DNA of 32,346 nucleotides from Alphaproteobacteria bacterium (GCA_019242395.1 JAFAVP010000067.1:1-32346), one strand, 5' to 3'. Positions 15,552 to 24,950 are shown, numbered from the stretch's first letter. The notes: a model not told the origin generated them from the sequence alone. Made by a program: numbers and translations.

Positions 15552-17317
15552 TGTGCGGCATCGCTGGGCTGATGAGTTCTGACAGTTCTCCTCCATCCCA
15601 AGCCGCGCTTGATGCGATGCTCAGGTCGATTGCACATCGAGGGCCGGACGGTGAGGGGAGATATGCCCGCGGAAACGTACTGCTGGGCCAGAAGCGGCTC
15701 GCGATCATCGACCTCGCCACCGGCAACCAGCCGCTGTTTGGCCCTGGCGGAACTGCTATCGTCGTCAACGGCGAAATCTACAATTATATCGAGCTGAAGC
15801 AGGACGGACAGGGTTACGACTTTAGAACATATTCCGATTGCGAGCTGCCGCTCTACACATACGCACATGAGCATGGAAACTTCGCAAAACATCTACGCGG
15901 CATGTACGGCATTGCACTCGATGATCCCTGCGTGCCCGAACTTTATCTCTCGCGCGATCCATTCGGCATCAAACCGCTCTACTACACAGAAGGTACGTTC
16001 GGCCTGGCATTCGCCTCCGAGGCGCAGGCCCTGATCCGCGCCGGTCTGGTGGCCCCGAAGATTCTGCGGGAGAAGGCAAACGAACTGCTGCAGCTGCAAT
16101 TCACGACGGGGGCACAAACCATCTTCAATGGGATTAAGCGTGTGCTCCCGGGCGAAACCCTCGGTGTTCGAAACGGGCGGGTACACACGCGCATTCGCAA
16201 GGCCGCGCTGCCAACAGGCCCGTCCATCGAAAGGGATGACGCGCATGCGCTGCGCGCGCTGGAAGCTGTCCTGCTGGACAGCGTGATGGTCCATCAGCGC
16301 TCGGATGTCCCCTACGGGATGTTCCTTTCCGGCGGAGTAGATTCTTCCGCGCTGCTTGCCTGCATGATGCGGCTGAACGAGCGTCCGGTGCGGACTTTCA
16401 CGGCTGGCTTTCCAGAAACGGGTGTACACGACGAGAGGGCGCAGGCGCGCGCTGTGGCGAAAGCAGCCGGTGCCGAACACATCGAAATCGAGGTGACGGC
16501 GGAGGACTTCTGGCGCGAGTTGCCCGCCATCGCCACTGCCATCGACGATCCCGCGGCTGACTACGCCATCATCCCGACCTACATGCTGGCGAAGACGGCG
16601 CGGCGGGCCGTGAAAGTCGTGTTGAGCGGGGAGGGTGGTGACGAATTGTTCGGCGGTTATGGCCGCTACCGCTCGGCGACCCGCACGTGGTTTATGGGCG
16701 GCCGCCGTATGCGCCGCAAAGGGATTTTGGATGGGCTCGGCGTACTGCGCGATCCTGATTTCCGTTGGCGAGACGGGATTGCCATAGCAGAAGCGGAAGC
16801 CGCGGAGCCCGGGCGGACGAAGTTGCAGGTTGCGCAAGCAACAGACTGCGCCGATTGGCTGCCGCACGACCTGCTTTTGAAGCTGGACCGCTGCCTCATG
16901 GCGCACGGTCTCGAAGGGCGCACTCCGTTCCTCGATCCTGTTGTGGGGAACTTCGCGTTTTGCTTACCGGATCGGCTCAAGGTGCATCGCGGCCTCGGCA
17001 AATATCTCCTGCGGAAGTGGCTTGCCGGTATTCTGCCAGAAGCAATGCCGTTCGAGCGTAAGCGCGGATTCACCGTCCCTGTTGCAGAATGGATTGCGGC
17101 CAGAGCTGGCCAGCTTGCGCCGCTCGTGGCGCGCTCGCCGGGTGTCGCGCAACTGTGTTATCCAGACGCGGTGGAACGGCTGTTCAAATCCGTGGGCCAA
17201 AGCCAGCGTGGCGGCATCGCATGCTGGCAGCTTCTGTTTTATGCCTTGTGGCACCGGATGCATATCGAAGGCGCGCGAAGGGGCCTTCCCCTTATCGAAA
17301 CACTGGAAGCGGCATGA
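15551..17317 (+). CDS. asnB: asparagine synthetase, glutamine-hydrolysing
   Basis: A 588-residue two-domain enzyme converting aspartate, glutamine and ATP to asparagine. The N-terminal Ntn glutaminase starts MCGIAG; Cys2 must be N-terminal after Met removal, which fixes the ATG at 15551 rather than the TTG at 15548. RLAIIDL (Arg49), NGEIYN (73-78) and SDCE (Asp96) complete the glutamine site. The synthetase half has the PP-loop SGGVDSS (260-266), SGEGGDELFGGY and LEGRTPFLDP. It is coupled upstream to a glycosyltransferase and downstream to dihydroorotase, so besides free asparagine it may amidate a sugar or peptide in envelope biosynthesis, as some paralogues do. Confidence 0.93.
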   Translation: MCGIAGLMSSDSSPPSQAALDAMLRSIAHRGPDGEGRYARGNVLLGQKRLAIIDLATGNQPLFGPGGTAIVVNGEIYNYIELKQDGQGYDFRTYSDCELPLYTYAHEHGNFAKHLRGMYGIALDDPCVPELYLSRDPFGIKPLYYTEGTFGLAFASEAQALIRAGLVAPKILREKANELLQLQFTTGAQTIFNGIKRVLPGETLGVRNGRVHTRIRKAALPTGPSIERDDAHALRALEAVLLDSVMVHQRSDVPYGMFLSGGVDSSALLACMMRLNERPVRTFTAGFPETGVHDERAQARAVAKAAGAEHIEIEVTAEDFWRELPAIATAIDDPAADYAIIPTYMLAKTARRAVKVVLSGEGGDELFGGYGRYRSATRTWFMGGRRMRRKGILDGLGVLRDPDFRWRDGIAIAEAEAAEPGRTKLQVAQATDCADWLPHDLLLKLDRCLMAHGLEGRTPFLDPVVGNFAFCLPDRLKVHRGLGKYLLRKWLAGILPEAMPFERKRGFTVPVAEWIAARAGQLAPLVARSPGVAQLCYPDAVERLFKSVGQSQRGGIACWQLLFYALWHRMHIEGARRGLPLIETLEAA

Positions 17318-18657
17318 ACGGCACTTTCGAGCTTCTCATCTGCGGAGGCATCTGCGTCACGCCGAGCGGCATTGGCCCCGCGGATATCGGCGTGATCAAC
17401 GGACGAATTGCCGCGATTGGCTCATTCGCTCCTGCCAACGCGGCCGAAGTTTTTGAGGCGAAAGGGTTGCACGTTTTCCCAGGCGTGATCGACAGCCAGG
17501 TGCATTTCCGAGAGCCCGGCAGTGAGCACAAAGAAGATCTTGAGAGCGGCAGCCGGGCCGCCGTACTGGGCGGCGTCACCACCGTATTTGAAATGCCCAA
17601 CACGAATCCGCCGACCATCACGCGCCTAGCGCTGGAGGATAAGTTCGCGCGCGCCAGGGGCCGCATGCATTGCGATTATGCCTTCTATGCCGGCGCGACG
17701 CCGGAAAACATCGGTGCTTTGGGAATACTGGAACAAATGCCTGGTGTGGCGGGCGTTAAGGCATTTCTTGGTTCTTCGACAGGCTCGCTGCTGCTTAACC
17801 GCGAAGAGGATATCCTCGCCGCGTTAAAGGCCGGCCGCCGCCGGATGGCTGTTCATTCAGAAGACGAAGCCCGCTTGCGCGAGCGAAAATCCTTGGCAGC
17901 GGAAGGTGATCCGCGCACGCATCCTTTCTGGCGCGACGTTGAAACCGCGCGGCTTTCCACTGAACGCGTGCTGCGGCTCGCACGACTGGCAGGCCGCCGC
18001 GTGCATGTGCTGCATGTGACCACGGAGGAAGAACTGCCGCTGCTGGCTGAGGCACGGGATTTCGCCACACTGGAAACCACTCCGCAGCATCTCACCCTGG
18101 CTGCCCCAGAATGTTATGAGAGGCTTGGTACTTACGCGCAGATGAACCCGCCCATTCGCGAAGCGAGGCATCGCGAGGCGCTCTGGCGTGCCGTGAACGA
18201 AGGTCTCGTGGATGTGATCGGCTCCGATCATGCGCCGCACACCCGCGAAGAAAAGGAGAAGCTTTATCCAGGATCACCGTCGGGAATGCCGGGTGTGCAG
18301 ACGCTGGTGACCATCCTGCTCGATCATGTAAATGCCCACCGGCTTTCCATGGAGAGATTTGCCGATCTTACGAGCGCAGGTGCCGCACGCATTTTCGACG
18401 TTGCCGGCAAAGGCCGCATCGCTTGTGGTTATGATGCCGATTTCACCATCGTGGATATGGGTGCGAAGAAGAGGATCGAAAACAGATGGATCGCTTCCAA
18501 ATGCGGATGGACGCCATTCGATGGCATGATGACTACCGGCTGGCCCGTGGCGACGATCGTTCGCGGTCAGACGATCATGCGGGACGGAGCGCTCGTGGCC
18601 GGCGGATGCGGCCAACCTGTGCGCTTCGGAGAGACACTGCCGCCTAGTTCAGCGTAA
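17314..18657 (+). CDS. pyrC: dihydroorotase/amidohydrolase with Gln at the first metal-histidine position
   Basis: A 447-residue TIM-barrel amidohydrolase of the dihydroorotase (COG0044) branch, which cyclises carbamoyl-aspartate in pyrimidine synthesis. Seen: D60-S-Q-V-H64-F-R66 where the usual motif is D-x-H-x-H-x-R, so the first metal histidine is Gln62. Lys149 is in GVKAFLGSSTG, His181 in AVHSEDE, His234 in HVLHVTT, and the catalytic Asp305 in SDHAPHT. I recall other alphaproteobacterial homologues with the same DxQVHFREPG form, so it is probably an active sub-type; a related hydantoinase-like activity cannot be excluded. The ATG overlaps the asnB stop as ATGA (17314-17317), with GGAAG upstream. 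The 3' end overlaps usg by 14 bases tail to tail. Confidence 0.87.
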   Translation: MNGTFELLICGGICVTPSGIGPADIGVINGRIAAIGSFAPANAAEVFEAKGLHVFPGVIDSQVHFREPGSEHKEDLESGSRAAVLGGVTTVFEMPNTNPPTITRLALEDKFARARGRMHCDYAFYAGATPENIGALGILEQMPGVAGVKAFLGSSTGSLLLNREEDILAALKAGRRRMAVHSEDEARLRERKSLAAEGDPRTHPFWRDVETARLSTERVLRLARLAGRRVHVLHVTTEEELPLLAEARDFATLETTPQHLTLAAPECYERLGTYAQMNPPIREARHREALWRAVNEGLVDVIGSDHAPHTREEKEKLYPGSPSGMPGVQTLVTILLDHVNAHRLSMERFADLTSAGAARIFDVAGKGRIACGYDADFTIVDMGAKKRIENRWIASKCGWTPFDGMMTTGWPVATIVRGQTIMRDGALVAGGCGQPVRFGETLPPSSA

Positions 18658-18928
18658 ATTCACCGCCGGCCATCTTCAGCTCGGTCGGTGCGATCAGGCC
18701 ACGGGCTGCAACGCGAATCGTGTGTAGGCGGCCTTCAATATTATCTTCCCAGAACCGGAGGAACTTGTTCAGCACTGGAAGGCGGGGGGCGAGATCGAAC
18801 TCTTGCCACAGAAAGCTTTGCAGCAGTTCTGGATGATCCGGCATGTGGTAAAGAATTTCGGCGGTTAGCAAGCGGTATCCCAGCATCCGCATTTCGATGT
18901 CCGTCATGTTCGTACGCTCGTGCACCAT
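18644..18928 (-). CDS. usg: Usg-family protein
   Basis: A 94-residue cytosolic protein of the Usg family, small conserved proteins of Alphaproteobacteria first noted next to trpF in Caulobacter; the biochemical role is unknown. Family features are YRLLTAEILYHMPDHPELLQ, the SFLWQEFDLAPRLP segment and a FWEDNIEG...HTIRVA region. Start choice is uncertain: ATG at 18928, GTG at 18925 (GAGAGG 5 bases upstream) or ATG at 18907. All keep the conserved region. The stop lies inside the dihydroorotase 3' end. Confidence 0.88.
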   Translation of the reverse strand: MVHERTNMTDIEMRMLGYRLLTAEILYHMPDHPELLQSFLWQEFDLAPRLPVLNKFLRFWEDNIEGRLHTIRVAARGLIAPTELKMAGGEFTLN

Positions 18929-18953
18929 GTCCTCTCATCTTGCTCCACGAATC

Positions 18954-18981
18954 TTAATAAAAGCGTGGCGTGAGAGTTCCA
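18954..18981 (-). promoter_or_regulatory. candidate promoter for usg
   Basis: On the minus strand TGGAAC (18981-18976) and TATTAA (18959-18954) are spaced by 16 bases, placing a transcription start shortly before usg. The AT-rich -10 stands out in this GC-rich gap. No equally good element was found for the plus-strand gene at 19111, whose upstream region shares this gap. Confidence 0.33.
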
Positions 18982-19110
18982 GCCTGTCGAGTGCGGAGCG
19001 CGGTTTGAGGCATTTTCCGGCGTCTCTTGACGCTGTTGCCGTTTTCCTGTGGTTTTTCGGTTTCGCCTGCGCCGCATTTATTGGCAGCACTCCGAAATTG
19101 AAAGTGCCAG

Positions 19111-20103
19111 ATGATTGACCGATTTCGCGCGATCCTTGTTCGCAAGCCGGCGGATACGTCCACTGCGGAGGTGGTCGAACTTGGGCTGGATGAGTTGATG
19201 GACGGCGATGTGACCGTCGCCGTTTCTCACTCGAGCGTGAACTACAAAGACGGGCTTGCGGTGACGGGCGGCGCACCTGTGGTGCGGCGTTTTCCGATGG
19301 TTCCGGGGATAGATCTTGCGGGCGTAGTCGAAGAGTCCACTAGCGCGCACTTTAGATCAGGGGACAAGATCCTGGTCAATGGGTTTGGGCTTAGCGAAAC
19401 GCATTACGGTGGCTACGCCCAGAAGGCGCGTTTGCGAGGCGAGTGGCTTATCCCCTTGCCGGAAGCATTCTCAGCTGCTGAAGCGATGGCGATCGGAACC
19501 GCCGGCTACACTGCGATGCTGTCGGTGATGGCCTTGGAGGAGAGGGGCATCAATCCGGCGAGCGGTCCCATCCTGGTAACCGGTGCTGCAGGAGGCGTTG
19601 GCTCGATCGCGATAGCGCTATTGGCGAAGCTGGGCTACCGTGTGATCGCATCGACAGGCCGCCTGCACGAAGACGTCTATTTGAAAGAGCTCGGCGCCAG
19701 TGAAATCCTTTCGCGCGCAGAGCTTTCCGACAATCCCAAGCCTCTGGGAAAGGAACGGTGGGCGGGCGCAGTGGACAGCGTAGGGTCCAAGACGCTGGCG
19801 AACGTACTTGCCGGCACGAAATATGGCGGCGCTGTGGCCGCCTGCGGTTTGGCGCAGGGGATGGATCTGCCGGCGAGCGTTGCACCGTTCATCCTGCGCG
19901 GCGTATCGCTGCTGGGGGTGGAGTCGGTGTACGCCCCCATCAAGCGCAGACTCGCGGCATGGTCGAGATTGGCGCGCGATCTTGACCCGGAGAAACTCGC
20001 TGCGATGTCTCGCACCATCTCGCTCGCCGAAGTGTTTGGGGCCGCGGAAGACATTCTGGCCGGCCGGGTTCGCGGCCGGCTTGTCGTCGATCTTTCTCGA
20101 TGA
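19111..20103 (+). CDS. acuI: AcuI/YhdH-type zinc-independent alcohol dehydrogenase-like oxidoreductase (acrylyl-CoA reductase)
   Basis: A 330-residue medium-chain reductase of the YhdH/AcuI group, which reduces acryloyl-CoA to propionyl-CoA with NADPH. Group features include HSSVNYKDGLAVTG at residues 40-53, MVPGIDLAG at 63-71, and the nucleotide-binding TGAAGGVGS at 157-165. The structural and catalytic zinc ligands of classical alcohol dehydrogenases are absent, as expected. AcuI detoxifies acryloyl-CoA arising in 3-hydroxypropionate or dimethylsulfoniopropionate metabolism; neither pathway is visible here, so the true substrate could be another 2-enoyl compound. The ribosome site is weak (GAAAG). 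A LysE-type exporter follows after 21 bases. Confidence 0.88.
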   Translation: MIDRFRAILVRKPADTSTAEVVELGLDELMDGDVTVAVSHSSVNYKDGLAVTGGAPVVRRFPMVPGIDLAGVVEESTSAHFRSGDKILVNGFGLSETHYGGYAQKARLRGEWLIPLPEAFSAAEAMAIGTAGYTAMLSVMALEERGINPASGPILVTGAAGGVGSIAIALLAKLGYRVIASTGRLHEDVYLKELGASEILSRAELSDNPKPLGKERWAGAVDSVGSKTLANVLAGTKYGGAVAACGLAQGMDLPASVAPFILRGVSLLGVESVYAPIKRRLAAWSRLARDLDPEKLAAMSRTISLAEVFGAAEDILAGRVRGRLVVDLSR

Positions 20104-20124
20104 CGCCGGAGCGCTAGGGCCCCC

Positions 20125-20772
20125 ATGACCTACTTCGTCGTCATCTTCATAGGTTTCTTTATTGGCCTAATCGCAGCCATTCCCGTGGGGCCCGTGAATT
20201 TGCTGGTGGTCCGACGGACGCTTGCATACGACCCCCTCCATGGCTTCATGTCCGGTTTGGGTGCGGTGCTCGCCGATGCTGTCTACGCCTGCATCACAGC
20301 CTTCGGCTTCACTGCGCTTGCGCAGATGATCCAAGGTCATTCAACGACCTTGGAGGTGCTGGGTGGGCTGATGCTGTTCTTCTTTGGGGCGCGCATGTAT
20401 TTGGCGCCCCCGAATGTCCGGCAGGAAGACGGTGACGCCCAGGAATCCAAAACGTTGCCGCTGTTGCGCGCTATGGCGTCTACCTTCGCGTTGGCTGTGA
20501 CAAACCCGGCGACACTGCTTGCCTTTACCGCCATGTTTGCCGGCGCCGCCGGGCTTGTAGGGCAACAGGCCAGCTTCTATGGAGCGGCATTCTTGGTTAT
20601 CGGGGTGCTGTCAGGCTCGACATTTTGGTGGTTCGCGCTCACGACGATCACAGGGCTGTTTCACCGCCATATCGACGACAGGATCATGACGATCATCAAC
20701 AGGGTCTCCGGCGTCGTCGTTACGGCGTTCGGAGTTGCCGTCTTTGCCCATTTGGCTTTCCGTTTCAGGTAA
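20125..20772 (+). CDS. LysE/RhtB-family amino acid exporter
   Basis: A 215-residue inner-membrane protein with about six hydrophobic helices, matching the LysE/RhtB translocator family. The N-terminal helix ends in the family motif IPVGPVNLLVVRRTL, followed by a GFMSGLGAVLADAVYA second segment. A charged cytosolic loop is at about residues 92-112 (PPNVRQEDGDAQESK). Members export lysine, threonine, homoserine or related compounds to prevent toxic build-up; the substrate is not deducible. AGGG lies about 6 bases before the ATG. It may be co-transcribed with the oxidoreductase upstream and converges on oppA 9 bases away. Confidence 0.92.
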   Translation: MTYFVVIFIGFFIGLIAAIPVGPVNLLVVRRTLAYDPLHGFMSGLGAVLADAVYACITAFGFTALAQMIQGHSTTLEVLGGLMLFFFGARMYLAPPNVRQEDGDAQESKTLPLLRAMASTFALAVTNPATLLAFTAMFAGAAGLVGQQASFYGAAFLVIGVLSGSTFWWFALTTITGLFHRHIDDRIMTIINRVSGVVVTAFGVAVFAHLAFRFR

Positions 20773-20781
20773 CCGGAGGGG

Positions 20782-22431
20782 TCAGGCGCTAAGCGCGCTG
20801 CGATCGAGGCTTAGATAGCACGAGCGGTTAATGTTCAGCTCGTTGTCGACCCAACCTTTCACCTGACGGGACACCAGGTTTCGGGAGACGCCGAAATAAA
20901 TGGGGGCAAGGGCCATGTCATCAAGGAGAATCTGTTCGGCTCTTGCAAGGATGCGGCCGCGCAAGCTTGGACTCCTTTCGCTGTCGGATTTCTGGACCAG
21001 TGAGTCGAATTCCCGGCTCCTATACCGCCCGACGTTCATGTCACCGGCGGAGCTTTGCCAAATGAACAGATAGTTCTTCGGGTCGCGGTAATCGGCAATC
21101 CAGCCAGACCAGGCAACGTCGAAGTCCTGCCGCCGCAATGAATTGTAATGAACCTGGCTCTCTGCGGGCGCAAGTTGAGCATGCACCCCGATTTGCTTCC
21201 ACATTTCCTGGAATGCCACGGCAGTCAACCTGGCATCGTTCTGGTTCTGATAGCTGTACTGGAAAGTCAAAGGCCTGGTGGAGGTAAAGCCTGCTTCTCT
21301 GAGCAGCTTCTTCGCTAAAGACTGGCGCTCCGGCATCGCCATTTGGCGGAAGCGCAGTTCTGCAGTCGAAGGATACCCGGGCAAGCCGCGCGGGAGGTAC
21401 GAATAGGCAGGCTTTTCGCCCGCACGCATCACGCGCGTTGCAATGATTTCGCGGTTGATCGCGAGTGACAGCGCCTCGCGCACACGAATGTCGTCGAATG
21501 GCTTTCTAACCAGGTTGAACTGCAGATACTGCGTCAGGACGTAAGGCGCCACATGCAAAGCGCGGGGCATGTGCGACTTGAGCCAGTCGATTTCCTGGGA
21601 CGGGATGCTGTTTGTCACATCGAACTCGCCGGCGCGGAAGCGCTTCAGCGCGGCACTGTAATCCTGTGTCGGATAGTAGATCACCGTATCGGTCGCGACT
21701 TTGTCTGCCTTGTAGAAATAGGGGTTTTTCCGGAGAACGATGTGCTCGTTCGGAAGCCATTCGGTGAGTACATAGGCGCCGTTTGTCACGATGTTACCGG
21801 CGCGCAGCCAGTCATCGCCATGCCGTTCCAGCACGTGGAGAGGTACCGCGAAGCTCGCCATATGCGAGAGCAGCTGAGCGACATAGGGAACCTGGAATTC
21901 GAACGCGATTTCCAAAGTTCGGTCGTCGAGCGCGCGGACAGCCAATTGGTCGAGAGGCTTTTTGCCCGCATTTACCGGTTCAGCGTTCCGGATGGGGTAC
22001 AAAATCGATGCGTACTGGCCCGCTGTGCGTGGGTCCAGAACACGCCGAAGGGAGAAGACGAAATCTCGAGCGCTCACGCGGCGGCCGTCCGACCATCTGT
22101 GATCGCGGAGCCTGAACGTATAGGTCAATCCATCGCTGCTGACTTTGTAGCTTTCGGCTGCCCCAAACACCGGATCGCCAGCGGCATTCTCCGTCATCAG
22201 GCCGAGGAACATGTCCCCGATGATGTTGTTCTCCCAATTGCCTTGGGCCTTGTGGGGATCTAGGGAATCGGGCTCGGCGCCATTGCCGCGTTTCAGAGTC
22301 TTGGCATCGGCTGCTTGGCGCCGGACAGGCCCGGCGTTGCGCAAGGCCAGAGCCGTCCCTCCGGCAAGCGCCAGAGCTCCGGCCGCCATAAGAGATCGCC
22401 GGGTGACCGATTTGCGATGTGAGCCGCTCAT
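20782..22431 (-). CDS. oppA: periplasmic oligopeptide-binding protein (SBP family 5), Tat-type signal
   Basis: A 549-residue solute-binding protein of the OppA/DppA class that delivers peptides to an ABC importer. The N-terminus has a twin-arginine signal: TRRSLM at residues 10-15 followed by a hydrophobic alanine-rich stretch, so export in folded form is likely. The mature part shows family signatures such as AEPDSLDPHKAQG, YTFRLRDHRWSDG and AREFVFSL-like DFVFSLRRVLDP. ATG 22431 is chosen because AGAGG lies 5 bases upstream and it places the twin-arginine motif normally; an in-frame start at 22500 adds an unlikely extension. It shares the strand of the oppBC-ATPase genes but is separated from them by the oppositely oriented gene at 22542. 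Confidence 0.92.
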   Translation of the reverse strand: MSGSHRKSVTRRSLMAAGALALAGGTALALRNAGPVRRQAADAKTLKRGNGAEPDSLDPHKAQGNWENNIIGDMFLGLMTENAAGDPVFGAAESYKVSSDGLTYTFRLRDHRWSDGRRVSARDFVFSLRRVLDPRTAGQYASILYPIRNAEPVNAGKKPLDQLAVRALDDRTLEIAFEFQVPYVAQLLSHMASFAVPLHVLERHGDDWLRAGNIVTNGAYVLTEWLPNEHIVLRKNPYFYKADKVATDTVIYYPTQDYSAALKRFRAGEFDVTNSIPSQEIDWLKSHMPRALHVAPYVLTQYLQFNLVRKPFDDIRVREALSLAINREIIATRVMRAGEKPAYSYLPRGLPGYPSTAELRFRQMAMPERQSLAKKLLREAGFTSTRPLTFQYSYQNQNDARLTAVAFQEMWKQIGVHAQLAPAESQVHYNSLRRQDFDVAWSGWIADYRDPKNYLFIWQSSAGDMNVGRYRSREFDSLVQKSDSERSPSLRGRILARAEQILLDDMALAPIYFGVSRNLVSRQVKGWVDNELNINRSCYLSLDRSALSA

Positions 22432-22541
22432 GCCGGCCTCTGTCGCCACTCCCCTGGGGCGGGCCTCGCCTCCGCTTTGCAAATGCCCTATCCTGCGCAA
22501 TCCTCGCGTTGCAGATCATTCCAGAATTGGGTGAATGAGAA

Positions 22542-23120
22542 ATGAACTCGCGCGCCATGGCATTAGCGATGTCGGTGCTGGTTACGCCCGGCTCGTATGC
22601 CCACGCCGACATGAGGCAGGATACGCTGGAGGCTGTCGACGGCTGCGCTGGTATCCGCGAAAATCCCGAGCGCCTGGCGTGCTATGATCGAATTGCGCCG
22701 CGCGTAAAGGAAACCTTAGCGAAGCCCCCAGCCACTCTGGACCGTCTGCCTACGAAAAAGGAGCAGGAATCATGGTTTGGCTTCAACATCGATGATCTTT
22801 TCGGAGGCGGCTCGAATGCTGTGACACCGGGGGAATTCGGAAAGGAGCGGACCCCAGAAGTCCAGGCGGTGCGCGAGCACGAGGAGATCGAGAGCATTTC
22901 GAGCCAAGTGTCGGATGTCGCGTTCACGCCCTTCGGCCAATTCATTGTTTTTCTCGCAAATGGGCAAGTCTGGAAGCAACTGCAAGGGGAGGCTGAGCGT
23001 GCTCACTTCCGGACCAACGCTGCAGACAACACGGTGGTCATTTCGCGCGGGTTTCTCGGCAGCTACAATCTAAAGCTGAATGGCTCGGATCAGCTGTTCA
23101 AGGTGACCCGGGTAAAGTGA
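22542..23120 (+). CDS. predicted periplasmic protein of unknown function
   Basis: A 192-residue protein with a Sec signal peptide (about residues 1-22, ending SYAHA). The mature N-terminus has a C-x3-I...RLACYD pattern (DGCAGIRENPERLACYD), seen in many proteobacterial periplasmic proteins of unknown function; the two cysteines may form a disulfide. The C-terminal half (about 115-192) looks like a compact all-beta domain with FTPFGQFIVFLANGQVWKQL and a final LFKVTRVK. I do not recognise a function. It is divergent from oppA across 110 bases. Its stop (TGA, 23118-23120) directly abuts the ABC ATPase stop on the other strand. Confidence 0.82.
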   Translation: MNSRAMALAMSVLVTPGSYAHADMRQDTLEAVDGCAGIRENPERLACYDRIAPRVKETLAKPPATLDRLPTKKEQESWFGFNIDDLFGGGSNAVTPGEFGKERTPEVQAVREHEEIESISSQVSDVAFTPFGQFIVFLANGQVWKQLQGEAERAHFRTNAADNTVVISRGFLGSYNLKLNGSDQLFKVTRVK

Positions 23121-24950
23121 TCACGCCGCCGCAGGTATGGGGTCGTGCTCCGCTACGAAATGGCCCGGCGCGACTTCGATCAGCGGCGGCTCGTACTGCT
23201 CGGCATCTGGGTCATCGATCATCCTGGATTTGAGGAATCTGAGTGGCGCGCGGGTATCTAACGGGGACGGAAGGTCGTCCGTCAGGGGGAGGCGGGACCT
23301 TGTCCGTTGCGCTTTCGGGTCGGGAACAGGAACGGCAGATATCAGCGCGCGGGTGTAAGGATGCCGCGGCTGCTCAAAGATCGCGTGCCGATCAGCAAAT
23401 TCCACGATGCGGCCCATGTACAAAACCATGACCCGGTGCGCCACATGGCGAACTACGGACAAATCATGGCTGATGAAAAGAACCGACATCCCGAATTCCG
23501 CCTGCAGCGACAAGATGAGATCCACGATCTGCGACTGGATCGAGACATCCAGCGCGCTAACGGCTTCATCGCAAACGATCAGTTTGGGCTGAACGATCAT
23601 CGCTCGGGCAATGCCCACGCGCTGATTCTGACCGCCGGAGAATTCATGCGGATAGCGGTTAATCCAGGAAGGGTCCAGACCGACTTTCTGCATCATCCGA
23701 CGGACCTCGCCTGTCACGAGCTCGGGCGAGTGTTCCGGGCGAAGGCTCGTCAGCGGCTCGGCTATGGTTTCCCCCACCGTCATGCGCGGATCGAGACTGG
23801 CCAGGGGATCTTGAAAGACGATCTGAAAATGCTTTCGCAACTTTCGAATCTCTAAGTCGTCCAGCCCGGCGAGGTGCCGGCCGCACCACGCCACGGTTCC
23901 CGAGGTGCTGGGCAGCAGTTTCAACACCGCACGAGCGAGTGTCGATTTCCCGCAACCGGACTCACCCACGACTCCGAGCGTTTCTCCTTCCCTGATCGAG
24001 AAGTTCACGCCATCGATCGCGCGAAGCATCTTGGTGCGTCGGAACGGGAACGTGCCTATTGGAATGGGGTAGTGTACTTTCAGGTCCCGCACATCCAGCA
24101 ATGCTCTTTCTGCACCGATGGTTGACAGGGGCACCAGTTTGCGCTGGCCGCTCCGCGTAGCCTGATCGACTCGTGGAACCGCTTCGAGCAGAGCCTTGGT
24201 GTAGCCATGCCTTGCGCGATAGAAGATTTCCTCCGCGGTGCCGGCTTCCACCGTCTCGCCCTCCCGCATCACCTGAACCTTGTCCGCTACTGTCGCGATG
24301 ACGCCCATATCATGCGATACGGTCACGATCGCGGTTTTTAACTCATCCTTCAGGTCGCGCAGCAGATCGAGGATTTCCCCCTGCACGGTCACATCCAGAG
24401 CAGTTGTTGGTTCATCTGCGATCAGCAAGTCCGGGCCGCAGACCGCCGCCATGGCAATCATCACCCGCTGGCGCATGCCGCCGGAAAGTTGATGCGGGTA
24501 TTGCTGCATGCGCTTTTTCGCTTCCGGGATCCGGACGAGGTCAAGGACCTGCAGCGCACGCCGCTCCGCTTCCCAGTATGGAACATGCTGATGAATGCGC
24601 AGAGATTCGATAAGCTGTGCACCAATTGTCATATGGGGGGTGAGCGACGTGAGCGGATCCTGAAAGATCATTGTGATCTTCGAGCCGCGAATTCGGTTCA
24701 ATTCTGCTTCCCCGGCATTCAGAATCTCATGGCCGCGAAAGCTAACCGCGCCAGTGGCTCGCCCGTTCGCTGCCAGCAGGCCCATGACTGCCAGGAACAG
24801 TTGAGTCTTCCCCGATCCGGACTCCCCGACCACGCCCAGGCATTCACCGGGCCAGATGTCCAAATTTAAATTCCTGACCGCGTGGACCTGCCCGTCGGCG
24901 GTATCGAAGCAAACGTTCAACTCGCGAACGGAGAGGACAGGCTCGCCCAT
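23121..24950 (-). CDS. fused two-domain ABC ATPase of an oligopeptide/dipeptide importer (OppD-OppF fusion)
   Basis: A 609-residue protein carrying both ATPase halves of a peptide importer. First domain: Walker A GESGSGKT at residues 42-49, signature LSGGM at 155-159, Walker B LLIADE at 175-180, H-loop SHD at 212-214, and an OppD-type C-terminal extension near 250-265. Second domain: Walker A GESGCGKS at 329-336, signature FSGGQ at 437-441, Walker B IVCDE at 458-462, then an OppF-type tail ([16 protein letters not shown]). The full catalytic set is intact in both. ATG 24950 is one base after the oppC stop. Such fusions (as in GsiA/YejF-type ATPases) are known; this one probably pairs with the OppB/OppC proteins encoded immediately upstream. 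Confidence 0.95.
   Translation of the reverse strand: MGEPVLSVRELNVCFDTADGQVHAVRNLNLDIWPGECLGVVGESGSGKTQLFLAVMGLLAANGRATGAVSFRGHEILNAGEAELNRIRGSKITMIFQDPLTSLTPHMTIGAQLIESLRIHQHVPYWEAERRALQVLDLVRIPEAKKRMQQYPHQLSGGMRQRVMIAMAAVCGPDLLIADEPTTALDVTVQGEILDLLRDLKDELKTAIVTVSHDMGVIATVADKVQVMREGETVEAGTAEEIFYRARHGYTKALLEAVPRVDQATRSGQRKLVPLSTIGAERALLDVRDLKVHYPIPIGTFPFRRTKMLRAIDGVNFSIREGETLGVVGESGCGKSTLARAVLKLLPSTSGTVAWCGRHLAGLDDLEIRKLRKHFQIVFQDPLASLDPRMTVGETIAEPLTSLRPEHSPELVTGEVRRMMQKVGLDPSWINRYPHEFSGGQNQRVGIARAMIVQPKLIVCDEAVSALDVSIQSQIVDLILSLQAEFGMSVLFISHDLSVVRHVAHRVMVLYMGRIVEFADRHAIFEQPRHPYTRALISAVPVPDPKAQRTRSRLPLTDDLPSPLDTRAPLRFLKSRMIDDPDAEQYEPPLIEVAPGHFVAEHDPIPAAA

Noticed and set aside
15893-16906. 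A 337-codon open frame antisense to asnB
   Set aside because: It lies wholly inside a well-supported asparagine synthetase gene, has no recognisable domains, and reflects codon bias of the GC-rich opposite strand.
21553-22263. 236-codon plus-strand open frame opposite oppA
   Set aside because: Shadow of the oppA coding sequence; no ribosome site or recognisable motif.
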